Positions 63,601-64,000 of a stretch of DNA of 64,000 nucleotides are shown in pieces. This DNA comes from GWF2-38-69 sp965228125 (GTDB lineage Bacteria > Verrucomicrobiota > Lentisphaeria > Victivallales > GWF2-38-69). Each line of letters starts with the position of its first letter. Position 1 is the first letter of the stretch. The DNA is taken from contig OZ245791.1 of NCBI GenBank assembly GCA_965228125.1, positions 2,914,001-2,978,000 on the forward strand, read 5' to 3'. The position numbers and the translations under genes were made by a program. The notes beneath the pieces were generated by a model. The model searched no databases and was not told where the DNA came from. It saw only the letters and a program-made list of their open reading frames with translations.

Positions 63601-64000
63601 AGTGTCCGGCGGGAATAATAACGACCAACTTTACGGAGAAGAAGGCAACGACAAGTTGTACGGAGAAGATGGCAATGACATCCTTGACGGCGGGAAAGGA
63701 GATGATTATTTATCAGGCGGTGAGAACAATGACACATACGTGTACCGGAAGGGTGACGGGAATGACACGATATCCGACTGGAACAGAAAGGCCTGGGTAG
63801 GAGCCTCGTACGACAAGGTAAAGTTTGAGGATATAAATATTTCAGAGATATACAGCACAGTAAAATCCGGCAACGACTTTATTCTTACGTTTAAGGATGA
63901 GAATGGAGCATCTGGCGAAAAGGTCACGTTTGAGAACTGGTTTTACGGGGACTTCGTGAATGGCAATTACAATGTAAAGATAGAGGAGTTCGAGTTTGCG
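60629..64000 (+). CDS. Lipase-RTX calcium-binding exoprotein (3' end outside window)
   Basis: One uninterrupted frame of 1124 codons from the ATG at 60629 to the window edge. No signal peptide, as in type I-secreted RTX proteins. Residues about 40-230 look like a class 3-type lipase: VVDRGTNDPKDYLVDAS and the nucleophile S158 in SGHSMGAS. Near 375 starts a DMDGDGIETV...DVNGDGVINDGSELFGD calcium-binding region as in large RTX toxins. From about 790 come nonapeptide-like GGxGxDxL repeats (LYGEDGNDILDGGKGDDYL) and the YRKGDGNDTISD domain. Two near-identical 211-residue-spaced copies are inside. It follows a membrane-anchored protein gene by 4 bases. Lipid target, secretion genes and C-terminus are unseen. 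Confidence 0.85.
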   Translation, partial: MANDLNGIVLNDFDYSDLENLKQDTKLKDLFYESDGKRIKAEFANNPKYKKLTDNLKNYPDFYGSTLDKWEIAGGYKNDKTGYYSTTFYNRESNELFVVDRGTNDPKDYLVDASMHIGNNIPIQFDDSEESYLQARDIAKAIEEKTGKRPEIIVSGHSMGASEADYQFARFYGDGYLTGSFTLNEYGTGRLFYPNRIELYGQTGKYFDASAEHLNEIKRGLVSPFDMVSFASNHWGNIINPYSKDGEYSKDPVLDFFFHGVDKWKIFEFDSEGSIIPGEVNCKNLLKMMQSDPANLDKYLFLYGKIEGLPTDFPASKNLLNKFCEELKEENITLVSSLLPESISNVLSSVINNQSKYNTLTTAMSKGLPDPIAIDMDGDGIETVGKDESSAYFDLDKNGFAEKTGWIKGDDALLARDVNGDGVINDGSELFGDQTLKADGTKAATGFQALAELDSNNDGKISAEDEQFSTLRVWQDRNGDGVSQSDELKTLSEAGIKSISLSTTNVNANDGSGNINSRISSVEFADGETHKAGEFKFDTNTIDTESASTYTGTFAISDEIKLLPYLDGISNIDDLHTAMAKDSTLLSLVQNYVNETDAGKLSEMFDKIMYKWFGVDAVAPGSRGPNMDARQLAILEKIYQTPFNGWWNQHYRSTNVNTIAAPELKGMYEDIKGKFSGSLNVQTHLKEYVMLGAIEIIDNGELKVNKEIADFILNYQKSLTPSSVFQVKFQELSKAVKTLGSEEEFAEFVSYYATKGTEYTDIIKQVSGNNIFVGSENNDTFAGSTSNDRIYSFTGNDKLYGEDGNDILDGGKGDDYLSGGENNDTYVYRKGDGNDTISDWNRKAWVGASYDKVKFEDINISEIYSTVKSGNDFILTFKDENGASGEKVRFENWFYGDFVNGNYNVKIEEFEFADGTKWNTSQIEASVQIFGTEGADSITGSFSNDVISSGDGNDTINSNSGNDTVYSGSGDDKVNTANGNDTVYAGTGDDTVSGGNNNDQLYGEEGNDKLYGEDGNDILDGGKGDDYLSGGENNDTYVYRKGDGNDTISDWNRKAWVGASYDKVKFEDINISEIYSTVKSGNDFILTFKDENGASGEKVTFENWFYGDFVNGNYNVKIEEFEFA
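63011..63367 (+). repeat. RTX-type block, copy 1
   Basis: First copy of a 357-base coding repeat. It encodes the glycine/aspartate nonapeptides and the YRKGDGNDTISD to FENWFYGDFVNG domain. It differs from copy 2, 633 bases (211 codons) downstream, at only about five positions; one changes the protein (VRFENW here, VTFENW there). Confidence 0.85.
63644..64000 (+). repeat. RTX-type block, copy 2 (runs to the window edge)
   Basis: Second copy of the block at 63011. It stays alignable without gaps up to the last base of the window, so the repeat unit and the copy number may be larger than seen here. The DNA-level identity, including synonymous sites, indicates a recent duplication or conversion. 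Confidence 0.85.

Noticed and set aside
63400..63660. CRISPR-like regular short repeats
   Set aside because: The GGNAATGAC-type repetition encodes Gly/Asp nonapeptides of the RTX frame; unit length is 27 bases within an open frame, with no unique spacers.

Overview
The window looks like a chromosomal piece of an AT-rich, Gram-negative (diderm) bacterium. The evidence is several lipoboxes, secreted proteins, two PilT-type ATPases, a cell-wall amidase and an RTX protein. Phylum cannot be fixed from these genes; the cyanophycin genes alone do not make it a cyanobacterium, since no photosynthesis gene is present. Core genes (uvrA, zwf, comM, ureC, cphA) are intact, but about nine accessory loci are broken, often at A/T or G homopolymers, so this stretch is under visible decay.

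Layout. 0-3.8 kb: the 3' end of a GH20 hexosaminidase, a broken kelch protein, an unknown secreted protein, a small Cys-containing protein and a LysE/RhtB remnant. 3.8-11.3 kb: a tight minus-strand run argD-argF-pilT-like-pilT-deoC-lipoprotein-comM. 11.5-17 kb: esterase, YHS-like lipoprotein, aminotransferase, pgl and zwf. 17.4-36.1 kb: a large nitrogen-storage island on the minus strand (rocF; then APC permease-cphA-cphA-cphB-POT permease-rocA-ureABCEFGD-rocD). 36.2-51.6 kb: housekeeping and envelope genes (PP-loop ligase, a GcvH-like protein without the lipoyl lysine, tsaB, parvulins, uvrA, amidase, trxB, chorismate mutase, YibH/YibI-like pair, NUDIX, drug efflux). 51.8-55.9 kb: gpmA, then a scrap yard of dinB remnant, IS3 remnant, an IS5-like element with 16-bp inverted repeats and a truncated glycosyltransferase-like gene. 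56-64 kb: a duplicated-motif membrane protein, a radical SAM/methyltransferase pair, a PAS-like protein, an XRE regulator, and a membrane-anchored protein followed by a giant lipase-RTX protein that runs off the window.

How the main system works together. CphA makes multi-L-arginyl-poly-L-aspartate from Asp and Arg with ATP. CphB cuts it to beta-Asp-Arg dipeptides. After dipeptide hydrolysis (no dipeptidase is seen here) arginase gives ornithine and urea; urease turns urea into ammonia and CO2; ornithine aminotransferase and P5C dehydrogenase turn ornithine into glutamate. The two permeases probably move arginine or other cationic amino acids, and peptides. With argF and argD nearby, synthesis, storage and full mobilisation of arginine nitrogen are almost complete within 27 kb. 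The two cphA copies are mosaic, nearly identical in the middle and diverged at both ends, which points to gene conversion.
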